64,000 nt of DNA. It comes from Sinonovacula constricta. Taxonomy: Eukaryota > Mollusca > Bivalvia > Cardiida > Solecurtidae. Positions within the stretch are counted from its first letter, which is position 1. The number at the start of each line of letters is the position of its first letter. A program made the position numbers and the translations under genes. The DNA is taken from NCBI GenBank assembly GCA_007844125.1, contig CM017567.1, positions 30,767,380-30,831,379 of the forward strand, written 5' to 3'. The notes under the pieces are model-generated. The model had not been told where the DNA came from, did no database searches, and was given only the letters and a program-made list of their open reading frames with translations. This document shows positions 10,200-22,715 of this stretch, piece by piece.

Positions 10200-12100
10200 T
10201 TTATATCCACTGTCACTGTTTCGTTTAAACGCACGCTATTTCGTCAACAGTCCCGTCATTATGTGAGATTTAAACAAAGTCATTTCAGACACATTAAAAT
10301 CTTTGTACACAAAACAAAAACACCAGCGTTACGACTTGCCACATTTGAAAACCAGTAAATGTGTAACAATGCTATCAACACCTTCTTATATTTTCAATAA
10401 AACATATAGGTGAGAGTATTTCCAGATTGTATATTCTTTCATCGTTTCATGCACTTTACACATTTAAAACGTACTGACAAAAATTCTTATCTAACGGAAT
10501 TGTCAAAGCTGTGTCTAAAATGTAAAGATATATTTGTGCTGTATTTTCAAATGGCAAAAATACCATTATTATTTGTATTGAATTGAAACAAGTACGTGTA
10601 ATATAATTGTTTATCCTTAGTACATTACCGACTTATTAATGTTTCAGCCGCAGTATTACACGTACCCACACCCATACAGAAATACCCAGTTTTTAAAGTA
10701 TGTCAAATTGATGCCCAGTCTTCAAGGATAATGTCAAATCAATTAAAGTCCGACCATGCATACACAAATTGCACGTGATTTAACAAACTTTGTATTCCTA
10801 TGCAACATGTAGTTAAGTTTGCATGCATACATCATTTATTAGTCGCATTGTGTAGACGTTATGAATGTAGATACCAGTTAATACCTAATTAGCCCTGACC
10901 ATTGATATGGCAGTAGCCACATGTGCATCAAAAGTGATATCCAACAATATTTGCATGCGTACTGACCCACTTTCGCATCCAAATTTGTTATTATATAAAA
11001 ATATATATGACGGTTCCAAATAATTAAATTTCACTGGATAAACACATTAGAATAAAACACATTTAATAAATTGGCGAGATTGATACAAATTTCATTATTT
11101 TCAATTATAATATATAAGCCAATACATAGCTTCAATCAATTATTCAATATATCATTCAATATATCCATACATATACATGGATCAACAGACAATCTGTCAG
11201 TTCCTCAACATTTAATAAAAGATCAGAAACATACCAAAAGTAATACAATATTTTAAATGAAACCCTTCATTCAATATAATTATATTTATACCACCGTCGT
11301 TAGAATTATTGCAACGAAAGTTTGTCGTTATACCTGAATATAATATCATGCCAAAGTTACTGTGAGAAGTATCACATCATCTAGATTTTTGTCCGACACT
11401 ATTAATGTATTGGTCAATTGGAAATAATCCTGTGAGAGTATACATAATAATAAACTTATAAACTAACACAAGAAGATGGCACAAGCTTTATGTAAAAGTT
11501 ACTAAACCACTGAGACAAAACATTACATACTAAATCCACAGCAGTACCTTGCTGAAAATGGAACACCATGACATTGGTCATACGATTTTGCCTCAAAATA
11601 CCGGTTTACAGCAATTGCAATTCTGACATTAGGAAGTTAAGAATAGAGTGTCTGGCATAGATGGCTTCCTTCCATATTGCATTTGTAAGTAGGCAATTCA
11701 GCATAAACGGTCGTATAACATAAATCTTTATATTCAGAAACAATATTCCTTTACTGAAAATAAAAATCGAAACGACAAGCGATAGATGGATGTTAATCAA
11801 AAAGTACGAACTAGTATTAAACCATCGTACTGCAGTATAACCAGCATGCCCTGACTACAAAATACATAGTTTAAAGTTATAACGTTTTCTTGTTTTACAT
11901 GATCTCTCCCCACATACAAATAAGATTATTAAGATGATTAAATAAAAAAAATGTCGCAACAGTGGGCAAAATGCAATTATAATGAATTGAAAAGGGTTAA
12001 CGAGTGACGTATTAATCACTGTCATTTCATGTCCTGTTCTGATCGATAACGAGTAAACATGCTGATTTAATACAGCTTCAGGCATCACCGACATATTTAT
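10200..12100. other. No gene seen
   Basis: AT-rich DNA with no recognisable domain. It may be the highly diverged partner of 1.2-1.8 kb, but no clear anchors were found before 12.12 kb. Confidence 0.4.
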
Positions 12101-12119
12101 ATATTTACCGGAATTGAAA

Positions 12120-12440
12120 AAGACATGTTTTCAATGTTTTCGATTTCTTCTGGAAATGAGATATGTCTCCTGGACATATTAGACTGAGGTCCAGACACAT
12201 AACCCTGTCAAATATTCACTAGAGCTGGGATGGACTTTTTCCAGTCTGATCAGGGATAGCCAATTTACTTTCTCTTTTTCATGAGAAAAAAGCCGATCTG
12301 TTTGCATAAGAAGCTACGTTTTTGGTAGTTTTATACATTAAAATGACAATAAACAGTTTCTATGCCCTCTGTATGTGTGTCATTGATGTTGTGTATCTGC
12401 CGAACCTATACAGTCGAAATATAATAAAGCTTTAGTTGAA
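12120..12440 (+). repeat. Ancient duplicate block B1
   Basis: Collinear partner of 1,800-2,110. Shared words include 'tctggaaatgaga', 'gtcaaatatt', 'tccagtctgatcaggg' and 'agctacgtttttgg'. Confidence 0.65.
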
Positions 12441-12550
12441 AATCGTCTTTTTTTGAGCGAGAATCTTTCCAATTATATTAAATGGGTAAAATTGTATTTA
12501 AAAAAGAACAGGGTTTACAATAAAGATCAATAAAGATAAATAAATTATTG

Positions 12551-12668
<118 letters not shown>

Positions 12669-12735
12669 AAAATATTTATATATTTAAATATATTTATAGG
12701 AATGTGTGCTCATGGTTTATAGATATATTCAAAGA

Positions 12736-12786
12736 TAATGACAAAGTACTATGAGCATAGTAACATATACCAAAAACTGAAAAGGT
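12736..12786 (+). repeat. Dispersed ~300-bp repeat, 5' fragment
   Basis: The words 'aatgacaaagta', 'ctatgagcatag' and 'aacatataccaaaaactgaaaagg' match the repeat's first ~50 bp. Duplicate block B2 follows directly. Confidence 0.65.
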
Positions 12787-12789
12787 GAT

Positions 12790-12930
12790 GGTTAACGCAA
12801 TTGTACTCTTGAGTCTTAGAGTTGCAATGTTCATTGAACTAAACCACTGATTGATGGTCTACGGATAACCTGGATTCCCATGTTTGTGCAGGACTTTTAA
12901 CAGTCGACATGACACGTTAGAACAATGCTT
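12790..12930 (+). repeat. Ancient duplicate block B2
   Basis: Collinear partner of 3,640-3,770, with 'cgcaattgtactcttgagt' and 'agtcgacatgaca' as the clearest anchors. Confidence 0.7.
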
Positions 12931-13689
12931 TTTTATTTATATTTATTTCAAACGAGTACAACGTCTTCATGTTAGTTTAAAATTTAAACAATTGCAAATC
13001 AACCGCGTTCTATCTATCTAAACTAGTTTACTGTTTTATTATCTTAAAACCCCTTTGATAGCACCGTTGATTGATCCCTATCTGTGCTCTGTATACCCTT
13101 GACCTTTTTCTTATTATGACATCAGTTCACAACAATGAGGAGCTTTTGCTAGATCTGACCAAACCTTCGATACACAATTGTAAGCACTTTCATATGTACA
13201 ACATATTTAATTCTGCGGATCGAATTACCCCTGAAATGCATATGCAGAAATTGTGTCCAGTGCCACACAAAATGATACACCTGCTATTGAAATCGATATT
13301 TCCTCCAAAGGATTGGGCATAGACACAGAAAACTTAATAACTTAAGCTTAAACAGGAATTTTAATCCTGCTTCCTTCGTATAAATATGTACAATTTAACT
13401 GACATTTCAACCCATTTTTTGTAATATTGAATGACCACACACATTTACACATGTTATGAATGTGCAAGAACAAAAGCAATTGCACATGTCGCATATCTTT
13501 TTTCGATACTCGTTCATCATTGAAAAAAGTGAAACAATTCACTTAAGCAGAAATGACACATGAATTTTGTTAACACACTTATTTCAAAATAAATGGCCAA
13601 TCTTAAGAACACGTTGTTGTTTAAATTATTTCGGAAAATATCTCGATCATGAAGACGTTAAATGCACATAATTATAACTAATCGAAAGA
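12931..13689. other. No gene seen
   Basis: Two open frames of 60-80 codons occur here, but neither has a domain, signal peptide or splice context. Confidence 0.45.
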
Positions 13690-16600
13690 AACCCGAGCTG
13701 TAAATAATCCACCATTATATTAATCAAGTTCCTAGTTAAATTGAAACTTACATTTGAAATTATGTTGATGAATTTATGACAATATAAATAAAAAACTGAA
13801 GACCCTCGAAAATCAGTTCATCAAGTATATGGGCAATATTTGTCGTTTTTTCCATGGAATTAAGGAGTACATCCGTCCGCCCGATGGATAAGATGGACGT
13901 CCAGATATTTGCACCTTTCATTATACAAAAGATGTGTAGATGATAGGTAAATGAATTTATGTGTAAGTAAGTTGCCTTCCTACTTCAAGTACACCTTTTA
14001 TTTACTGTCCGGCAGAGCAATATATATATTTCTCGGATATTGTAATATTGGCATTTTGTATAATTTGCCTACAGTTTTGGGTCCGTCTCCATTTCACAGT
14101 TTTAAGAATGTCTGTTACTTGTTATATCAAGTTTTGTTTATAGTTGTCTTTATTTTCCTATTGCATTCGCTATCTCTAGACATACATCTCAACACGAAAT
14201 TATTCTTCAAAATGTGTCTTTGTTTCAGATGTCCATTTTTGCTTAAAAAAGCAGATGTAATTAACAACAACATTATTTGTATTTATTTGTTGCTTGTTAT
14301 ATTCCTAGATGTCTCATGTCTTAATAATTCAGAGAATTTGCATTTATGTTTATATACCTTTACATGCATTTTGCCGGTACAGATAAAATGAAATAGCTTA
14401 CAAAAATATTCCGATTTTTTTCCATTTAGAACAACTTAGCTGTAGTTAACAAATATAGCATCGGTCAATAAAAAGTCATGTTCCGTGATACACATAAGTT
14501 TTATTTTCTGAATACTGCTGTCTTGTGGTTGCGATTTAACCTTGGGCCAACTGCATTTGCTGTAAAAAATTATTGTCCCTAACATTCACTTAAACCTTAA
14601 CCTTAAAAGATGCAGCCACATTAAAATGTATTAGTCTACAAGAACAGAGGAAGTTATGTTGTCATAGCAAAAGATGGTACATAAGGTGTTATTTCTAAAA
14701 TTTGTAATCCTATTTATAATTAAACAGCTAACCAGCTCTCGCGAAAAGTATATAGTTGATTTTCTATCCTGATAAATGTGCAGCTGAAGCTTTGAAACAG
14801 AAACACAATTTAAGGAACCATTGACATAATTATTGACACTGCATGTCCAAATCCACATCTGCTTCGAAATTGCATACGGACATCGATATGCCATTGAAAA
14901 GGTTACACTGCCGTCAGTTTCATTTTTTATCTAGATACTTCTTTCAAGTACAACAAAGTGAAATCTGTTTTAAACTTTACAGACAAATTTAAAAGTTCAG
15001 AAGAATGCTAGTAGCGAAGACCAGCAACGGCGTGAAACAAAAAGAAAATTGTTTGAAAGGCTGAAAAGTATCATAATCTCATCAAAACAGGGTTTCTGCC
15101 CGCAGCTTTACGAATATGCTCAAATAATAATTGTCACCATAAACCTACTACGAATGAAAATGGGCGGAATCATATTAAATTCGTATAGTATTATAGCATA
15201 TACAACTTACCTGTGATGCCACGTTAGTATATACGATACTATTATTTTCCTACAAAGTTGCAATAATTTCAAATTACTTGGGCTCATTAAGCGAATTTAA
15301 AGCACCTTCTATATTTTCATTGTACAGAAAAGAAAACCAGTATTACATCTTTTATCGTTTTGCAATGACAAACTAACATGTTTTCGAATATTTACAAAAA
15401 TAACAATTATTTATATAACGTTTTAGTAATGTAATAATTTCTATATTGTTCATGGCTTTATATTATTGCTAATAATGAAATGGTTATGTACATATTATAT
15501 TTCTTTAGCTTTGATGGCATATTACCACGATATACAATAACCCTCTACCTTAAGTTGTTACTAGGTTAAACTTGCAAAATATGTGGATAATTGGAAATAA
15601 AACAAAGATACGCTTCTGTAGTAAATGCTTACGTATGGCATGGCTAACAAGTTTATTAAATTAACTTCTTATTAGAACAAACAGAATTTAAACAAATCAT
15701 TCGATAACAGCAGTTATTAGGTCCTCTACTGCATACAAATAAATGTTAACATTGTTCTGTAAAATATTTCCGTTATTTGCAAATTGCTTGCATAAAGAAT
15801 AAAAAAAAGATCGGACACAATTACACAAATAATATCTGCAGAATTATTATATTTTCCAGAGCCAATATTGTTGACTTTATCAGAAAGGGTGACTGTTTAA
15901 ATTTTATATGGTGACTAGTTCGAAGGTCAATATAAAGCGTGTCCATAAATTCCACCAACTTCAATTATATCTGTTTAAATTAGAGACGTTTAGACATTAT
16001 TGGTGAGCATTTAAATTTAGCACGTACAGGAAACGTTAGAACGAACAGGAAGAGTAATTGTACCTTGCTAGGACTTATTTCTTTCCGACCTTTCGTAGTG
16101 CAGACTTAATAATGTTTAGCAGTGGTATTCTTGTCACCCTGAAAGAATACTGCTTCTTTATATCAAATAACAAGAGGGCATTCTGCATAGCAACTAAGGT
16201 CGCCGTCAAGGTCCGTTTCATCAATGGAATATTTTGCCCAACACCAAACAAGAAACAGCAGAATTAGAGACAGCTTAAGAGAGTATAACACTTGACTTGT
16301 ACCTAGTACATAAATAAAATATCATATACACATATGCATAATTTCAATATTACCGAAATTTAATGCATGAAAGCGCGCAACAGTTAACTGCTCAGCTAGT
16401 AGTTTACGTCAAAGAAAAATCAGGAAGTGAACAATAGATGTATCCTATACCGGCGTAAAGTGTGACAAAATGTTACATATAGATAACTGTAAACTTCATT
16501 GATAGACGGCTCTGAACATGTTGGACTCTCAAGAAAAATTTAAAAAGTTATATTCACTAAACCAAAAAAAAAATGCTTTATATCAAAAGCGTATCAGCAG

Positions 16601-16889
16601 AATAATACTTAACACAGTGTATTTGTCTATTTTGCATAAGTTTGCAATTAAGTACCTCCATTAAAATAGTTCTTGTGAGCCTATAACAACAGAAACTTAA
16701 CAGTGCGTTGTAAAGTGGATTTGTTTATTGGGTGTATCGTCCAACAAACACTACTTTACTACTCTGGAGTCGGTGTTCACTTGAAGCAGATATAATGTTG
16801 CATTTACTGTGTATATCATGCCGCGAACACCTAACATAATACCACACAGTGTCATTTTCCGGACACAGAGCCTATCACTTTCATTTTAT

Positions 16890-17000
16890 TTGCTTGAGCG
16901 TTAGCAAGATGTCTAAACCACTAACATGTTAACAACTTGTCAGGATCGAACTCATGACCTCCCGTACCTTGAGACGACGCTCTACCAAATCTGTCTTTAA
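16890..17000 (-). repeat. tRNA-derived SINE relic (unit 1 copy)
   Basis: On the minus strand this contains 'gggaggtcatgagttcgatc', the expected site of a Pol III B box, preceded by a decayed tRNA head and followed by the body word 'gttaacatgttagtgg'. It is the orthologous position of the better-preserved copy at 28,205-28,322, so the SINE inserted before the segmental duplication. Confidence 0.6.
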
Positions 17001-18109
17001 TACATATAATTTTAAATTATGGGAAGCAACCATTAACTTAAAACTTAAATGTACTGAAATTACTCGTCAAACTGAAGTTATAAGTTTCCTTATTGTAAAG
17101 TTTCCTTATTGTAAAGGAGACAATATGCTTATATGAATGACCTTATACTTACATAATTAGAAGTTGACTCACCTTACTCCGAGGCCTCAAAATACGAATA
17201 AAATAGAAAATGTCCAAAATAATCTGCAGACAACATGCTTTCATATACAGAATGTCAGAATGTCAGGAAATTCTAATAAGCTCGAATAATAGGAGAATCT
17301 TGGTCTCGCTGTTGAATTTTAAAACTTTATAATTTGTTTCAGACAGATACTGTCTATTATAGTTAGATCATTTGCTTATGGATTTTTAATGGATGAAGTA
17401 GAAAAGTCTAGACACGGATGCAAAGACAAAATACAACATCATTTTATTTGAACCTATGATATGTATGTTGTTTTTCTTAAAGTTGATAGTTTCAATTTAA
17501 TTTTCAATTAAAACGTTTCGTACCTTACTTATTTGCATTAACCATGGATAGTTTAATTGCTATCCTGGTTGCAATTAAATAATTCAGATACATTATTGCA
17601 TTGGAACTCTAGTACAATTTATCTAAAATGACAGCAAATATTCCATATGTATCTAAATAAATTGCACTGAACGTCAGTAATTTCAAAATTGTCTAGAAAT
17701 GGACGACATGATTGATTATGTAGTGGCCGAAACGTAGGGGAAGCGTTTCACATACGTATGATTTCGACCGTACATACATGATTTATTTTAAACTCACTTG
17801 ATTTGTTTAGTATATTTTATATCAACCGAAAAGAGAGAAACAGATAGTTGAATACAAAATTGCTTACTGAGATGTGTTTGTCCGACTGCTTGCAGGTTAG
17901 ACAGGAAAAAAGAAGACTAGATAAAGCAACAACACAGACAACAATTTAAATTACAAACACACTAAATATATATTTAAGATTTTTTGTATTAAAATATTAA
18001 GTTCAAATTCGATGAAAGAACAACACTTACACTTTATCAAAATGGTGAATACTCATTTTATTGACGTAGAAATAGTTAAAGGATTACACGTATATGTTTT
18101 TGGAAAAAC

Positions 18110-18240
18110 ACACAACACAAAATCAAAAAATCAAAATCAAAAACAACAAAAAACAAAAACATATAGACAAACAAACAACAACACAATCTACAAACAGCAA
18201 GGCAACAAGCAAAAACCCAAGAAACAACAACTGAAATCGT
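18110..18240 (+). repeat. CAA/CAAA low-complexity tract (unit 1)
   Basis: Purine- and C-rich tract of aaaacaac and acaaac units. The corresponding position in unit 2 (29,540-29,660) carries a similar tract. Confidence 0.8.
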
Positions 18241-21200
18241 GAGTTTCAATGCCCTATATCTGTTATTCATTATTTTATAATATAATTTATCTAATACGTT
18301 TGATTGATTGATATAAATTGAAAGTAAAATAAGTGCCTTCAGAAGACATTGGAATAATGCTACAAAAAGAAAGAGTCAACAAAGAATTTCAAGTGAAATA
18401 TTGAAATATATTTTCCAATAGTGAGGCAACCGAAATAAAACTTGACAATTTGAGAGACTTCGTAGAAATGATCCTTATTACATGTTATGGTAAGCACGTA
18501 CACAGTGCACATGTTTGTTTACGTGTAAATTGTCCGCAGTCAGTTCGACGTCTGGTCACGAACAACCCTTTTATTACCACTGATATAATTTGCATTTCTT
18601 GTATCCAAACATACTCTAAGAGAACATATTGTCGTAGGCGCAAAAATATGACTGCTATAAATGCTATTACAATGAGCTCGCCATTGATAAAACGAATTAC
18701 AAACATGCCGATCTAGATTATAATAATAATAAAACGGCGTCACACGTAACGTATTGTATATTGTAGATTACATGTCGTATACTTCTTGTTACCTGCTTGC
18801 AACATAGTATCTTTAAAATTGTTTTCTTTTGTGCATTTATACTGCAAATCATGTACAAAACACACATGTCGAGACAGCATTGTAATGCAGCAATCAAGCT
18901 CGGACTTTTTCCCTTAATTTCTGTCTCATCGAACAGTGTTTCAAATTTTTTTTATATGCTGCAATGCTCATATGGCTTTGTCGTACATTCTTACTGTATA
19001 TTTAAATCAATGAGCGTATTACGATGCAATATGTTCGACATTGTCACTGTTATAAGAAGGGTGCATTTTACATGTACTTATGGGACATATGGGAATGAAA
19101 TGTCAAAATCGACATTGAATTATTGTTAATTGTTATATATGACGAGCTTAGGGTTTGGTTATGCAATGGATTATACGAATGTAGTTGTATTGACCGTTAT
19201 ACTTTTACGTTGTCATTTAACGTAACAGAATTAAGATATCCCTCGATTATTTTGATAATTCATTATTTATACGTTACATGTATCCTTTAGAGAATATACA
19301 TGCCAATAATAATTTGATCGTAATAGTGTTTAACGAAGAGCCGAAACATGTTTTCTTTGTTAAACATTAAATAACATATTTTATGTTTATAGCTTTGGGT
19401 CTTCAATAAAGATTGTTAAAAACGAAATAAAGTAAAGACATATAAAAACATTTTCAGAATTGGCTTCAGAATACAAAGGAATGTTAATATAGCAATTAAT
19501 TTTACAGCAATTTAATTTCTTTTTCATTTTTATTCAAGCAAAATAAATTGATTTTGCAGGGAAACTGAAAATGATAACGCAATACAAACTTAACAAAAAG
19601 ACAACATCAAAACTCATTCTATGAAAAATCAGACGAATCATTGACATTTTATTTGTTTGGCAACAACGTTTGACGCGATCGATGGTAATTTATAAGCATG
19701 TACTGAACAAAATCAATCAATCAATTTTCAATCAATATGTATTGACCACAGGAACATTGTCATTTAAATATCCTTAATGCCATACACATTGTAAAGCAAT
19801 TTTGGACGATTTACAGATTTTACTGCTTAATAAGACATATGCAGAACACTACAACAACGCGTTCACAAAAATGACTCTCTCAAAATAATGAATATCTATA
19901 TCTAGATACTATACACAATTAAACAATATTTATCAAAAGGTAGCATGCACGGAGGTATGTGCACCCCTACAAATATGTTTTTGCCAACAATACATTATAC
20001 ATCAACCATTGATCTATATTAAAAATATCAGTGAATCAGGTGTTGGTCTCTTGTGATTGCTAGTGAATAAGATTGTGTTATTTCCTCTGTAAGGAAATTT
20101 TAAGTTAATTAAATAAGTAAATTATTTCCACATTCAAACTAGTTGTATATTTTAAATAACCCAAATATATAGTCTCTCTTAAAGCCTGTGTTGATACATT
20201 GTCATTTATAAAACGCTTATGAGCAAAGTAAACGTTGAAATATCTATTGTAGCTTACTAATTTAATTTAGAATAAAGTTCATGTCAGTACTTTGATACCT
20301 ATATGTTCAGGTTTAATATGAAAAACATCGGTTAAATTTTAGCAGAAAATAAAACATACTTTATGAACTAACTATCCGTTTATTTTTTTCTTGTTTTACT
20401 AATAACTAATCAATATTTTGCAATTTATGGCACATCTAGCCACTTTATATATTATTTTAACAACATCTGTCAAGAAAAATGATTATATAAAATCATTTTG
20501 TCTAGACCAATGTCACTGTTATTTTTTCTAGCGCATATAACGTCATTTGTATAAGTTACATACCGATTATGACACAATATTATTGTCTGGAAGACAAAAT
20601 TATAAAGTGGCAATCCCGTACTTGTGTTTTACCATGCCATTTATTTGTCTTTATTGTATCTGAACCACTAGAAAATGTATGTATTGTAAAAAGTTAGATT
20701 GTACTAAAGCAGTAGGAATTTCAACGTTTTCGTGCAACTGCAAAAGTTTTTCTTGCCTTGGTATATTGTCACTATGTCAGTTATTTGTGGAGTTGAAATC
20801 CTGACGTATTTATCACTTAACGTAGACATCCAGATAGGAACATCTATGACAAAATCATCACAATGTATGTATTGTAGAATAAATAAAATTAAACAAAAAC
20901 ATATTTGTTTATAAGTTCGTCCTTAGGAACGTGCAAATTCACATGTACCACTAACCATATAACATATTATGTAAATTATCCTAAATTATTGCATTCCATC
21001 CTTTATATGAGATGTTTGTAGGCGTAAGGCATGTCACGTTACATCAGTGTTGCTTTCTTCATACATTTGAAAAAAGTGAAGAACTAATCACCCAGGGGAT
21101 TCAATTATCCTGGATTTATATTCTGTGTGATAATACAATAAGCCAGGATCTTCAATAACAATATAGTACCTAAAAAAACAGAAATACAGTTACAGTCTGA

Positions 21201-21489
21201 TAGCAACAGTCAGTTATGTTCCGGTCTTTGATTGATCAATGTCTGTGATTAATTGATCAACGGACTGATAAAAATACAAACTATAAATTGAGGCCTATGT
21301 TTTATTTTTACTGTTTGAAATGAAGATCACATGACAAGAGGTGGGTTTCGATATACGTAAAGCGGTGACCTAATTAAGTGCGCAATCGAATCAAGGGACC
21401 ACGACAATCGTCCAAAGGAGTGTCGTAGTCCGAAGTTTAGTAAAATAGAATGCTATTTGTGTTATGAATAATATACTCTTTCTTTGACA

Positions 21490-21725
21490 AGCGATTGTAA
21501 AGTATCAACCAAGTTTTAGGTATTTGGTATACCGCATTTTGTAATGAGTAACATAATCTATCTGTGACAAGCCAATTCTGGAGTATCAACCAGGTTTTAG
21601 GTATTCGGTATACCGCATTTTGTAATGAGTAACATACTCTTTCTGGGACAAGCCAATTATGAAGTATCAACCAAGTTTTAGGTATTCGGTATACAATTTT
21701 TATCATAATGGAAATCGCGCTAAAC
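21490..21725 (-). repeat. 81-bp tandem repeat, three units (unit 1)
   Basis: Three head-to-tail units of about 81 bp, each containing 'acaagc', 'gtatcaacca.gttttaggta', 'ggtatac' and 'gagtaacata'. Because the period is a multiple of three, the minus strand is open through all units and encodes a repeated IPKTWLIL peptide. The same array exists, more decayed and with frames lost, at 33,660-33,890. That argues against coding. Confidence 0.85.
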
Positions 21726-22344
21726 ATACACATTCGACAACGCCCTATATGTGCGATTCCTATTTCGCATTTTAAATTATTTGATTATTCCTTCAATTTA
21801 AGAGCACACATTTTCCCCAAAGGAACCTTTTTTCATATATAACCTATAGGGAATGAATGATATAAATATACGAGAAAAAACACGAGAAACGAGAGAAGTG
21901 TCATATCAAACCTAGCAATGATAATTGTATTCACCAATTTACAACCCGAAACAAGCAACAAGAACCTTTATAGTATATGAATTGTAAATGAATGTGGTAT
22001 TTGAAAATAACCCACAATGGACGTACTTTGGTAAAAAAATGTCAATGGTCGTACAAAACATTCGTGAATAAATAATAATTTCTTCTTCCTACATAAAAGT
22101 CACATTACATAAACTTACTATGGCAAGTTATGCTTTACAAACATCAAAGGCAAACATCAGATTGTAACGCACTGTAATGTAATTTATGTCGCATTTAATG
22201 GATTTTGCTCTAGGGGTTATTGTTTGGAAAGTTTCTGCCAAGAAAAGCAACTGCATTTTTGCATCAATGTTAAGCACTAGGCCTGCGATATAGATATTAA
22301 CAACTATCAGAAACAAATATATCTAGGATCAGGCGTTAGAACAA

Positions 22345-22715
22345 TATGATCACTTTCTACAACAACAGTATCGGTTTTTAACATAATTTATAATATTTAT
22401 ATTGTAAAAACTTTATAATTCATATATTAAAGGTTTAAAGTCGGAAATTAGCATAATGGAATTGCATTCTAGGAATTACATTATGCAACCTTGATGTAAA
22501 CAAACACATACATGGATCGTCGCGTTCAATTCTAGCCACTATTTTTCAATTGATTAATAGATAATTACCGCAGTTACAAGGTTCATAAAACTTTCAATCA
22601 GGTTTGATTCTTAGTAATTTATCGGAACTTTTTTTTTAAAATTCTGTATGATATGCGATTAAACAATTATATTTGCCTTCATATTTTTCTCAATTTGCAG
22701 TTTGCAAGAAAATAG
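22345..22715. other. Junction between duplication units
   Basis: About 370 bp lying between the last clear anchor of unit 1 and the first anchor of unit 2. No repeat, microhomology or gene was identified at this resolution. Confidence 0.45.

Larger units (their letters stand above)
13690..22340 (+). repeat. Tandem segmental duplication, unit 1 (~8.7 kb)
   Basis: Collinear with 22,720-34,560 in the same orientation. Anchors, unit 1 to unit 2: 13,735 to 22,755 (attgaaacttacatttga), 13,980 to 23,035 (ccttcctacttcaagta), 15,885 to 24,740 (gtgactgttta), 16,720 to 28,037 (tggatttgtttattggg), 16,895 to 28,210 (gagcgttagcaagat), 20,750 to 32,235 (cttgccttggt), 21,355 to 33,510 (gtgggtttcgatat), 21,840 to 34,020 (ataacctatagg), 22,130 to 34,332 (ttttacaaacatcaa). 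Divergence is high, with many small indels, so the event is old. No shared coding frame was found. Confidence 0.85.

Noticed and set aside
13951..14391. 146-codon hydrophobic open frame
   Set aside because: The paralogous stretch near 23,010-23,270 has frame-changing indels and stops relative to it, so the frame is not under coding constraint. The hydrophobicity follows from T-rich composition.
21437..21733. 98-codon frame with three IPKTWLIL peptide repeats
   Set aside because: Explained by an 81-bp tandem repeat whose paralog in unit 2 has lost the frame.
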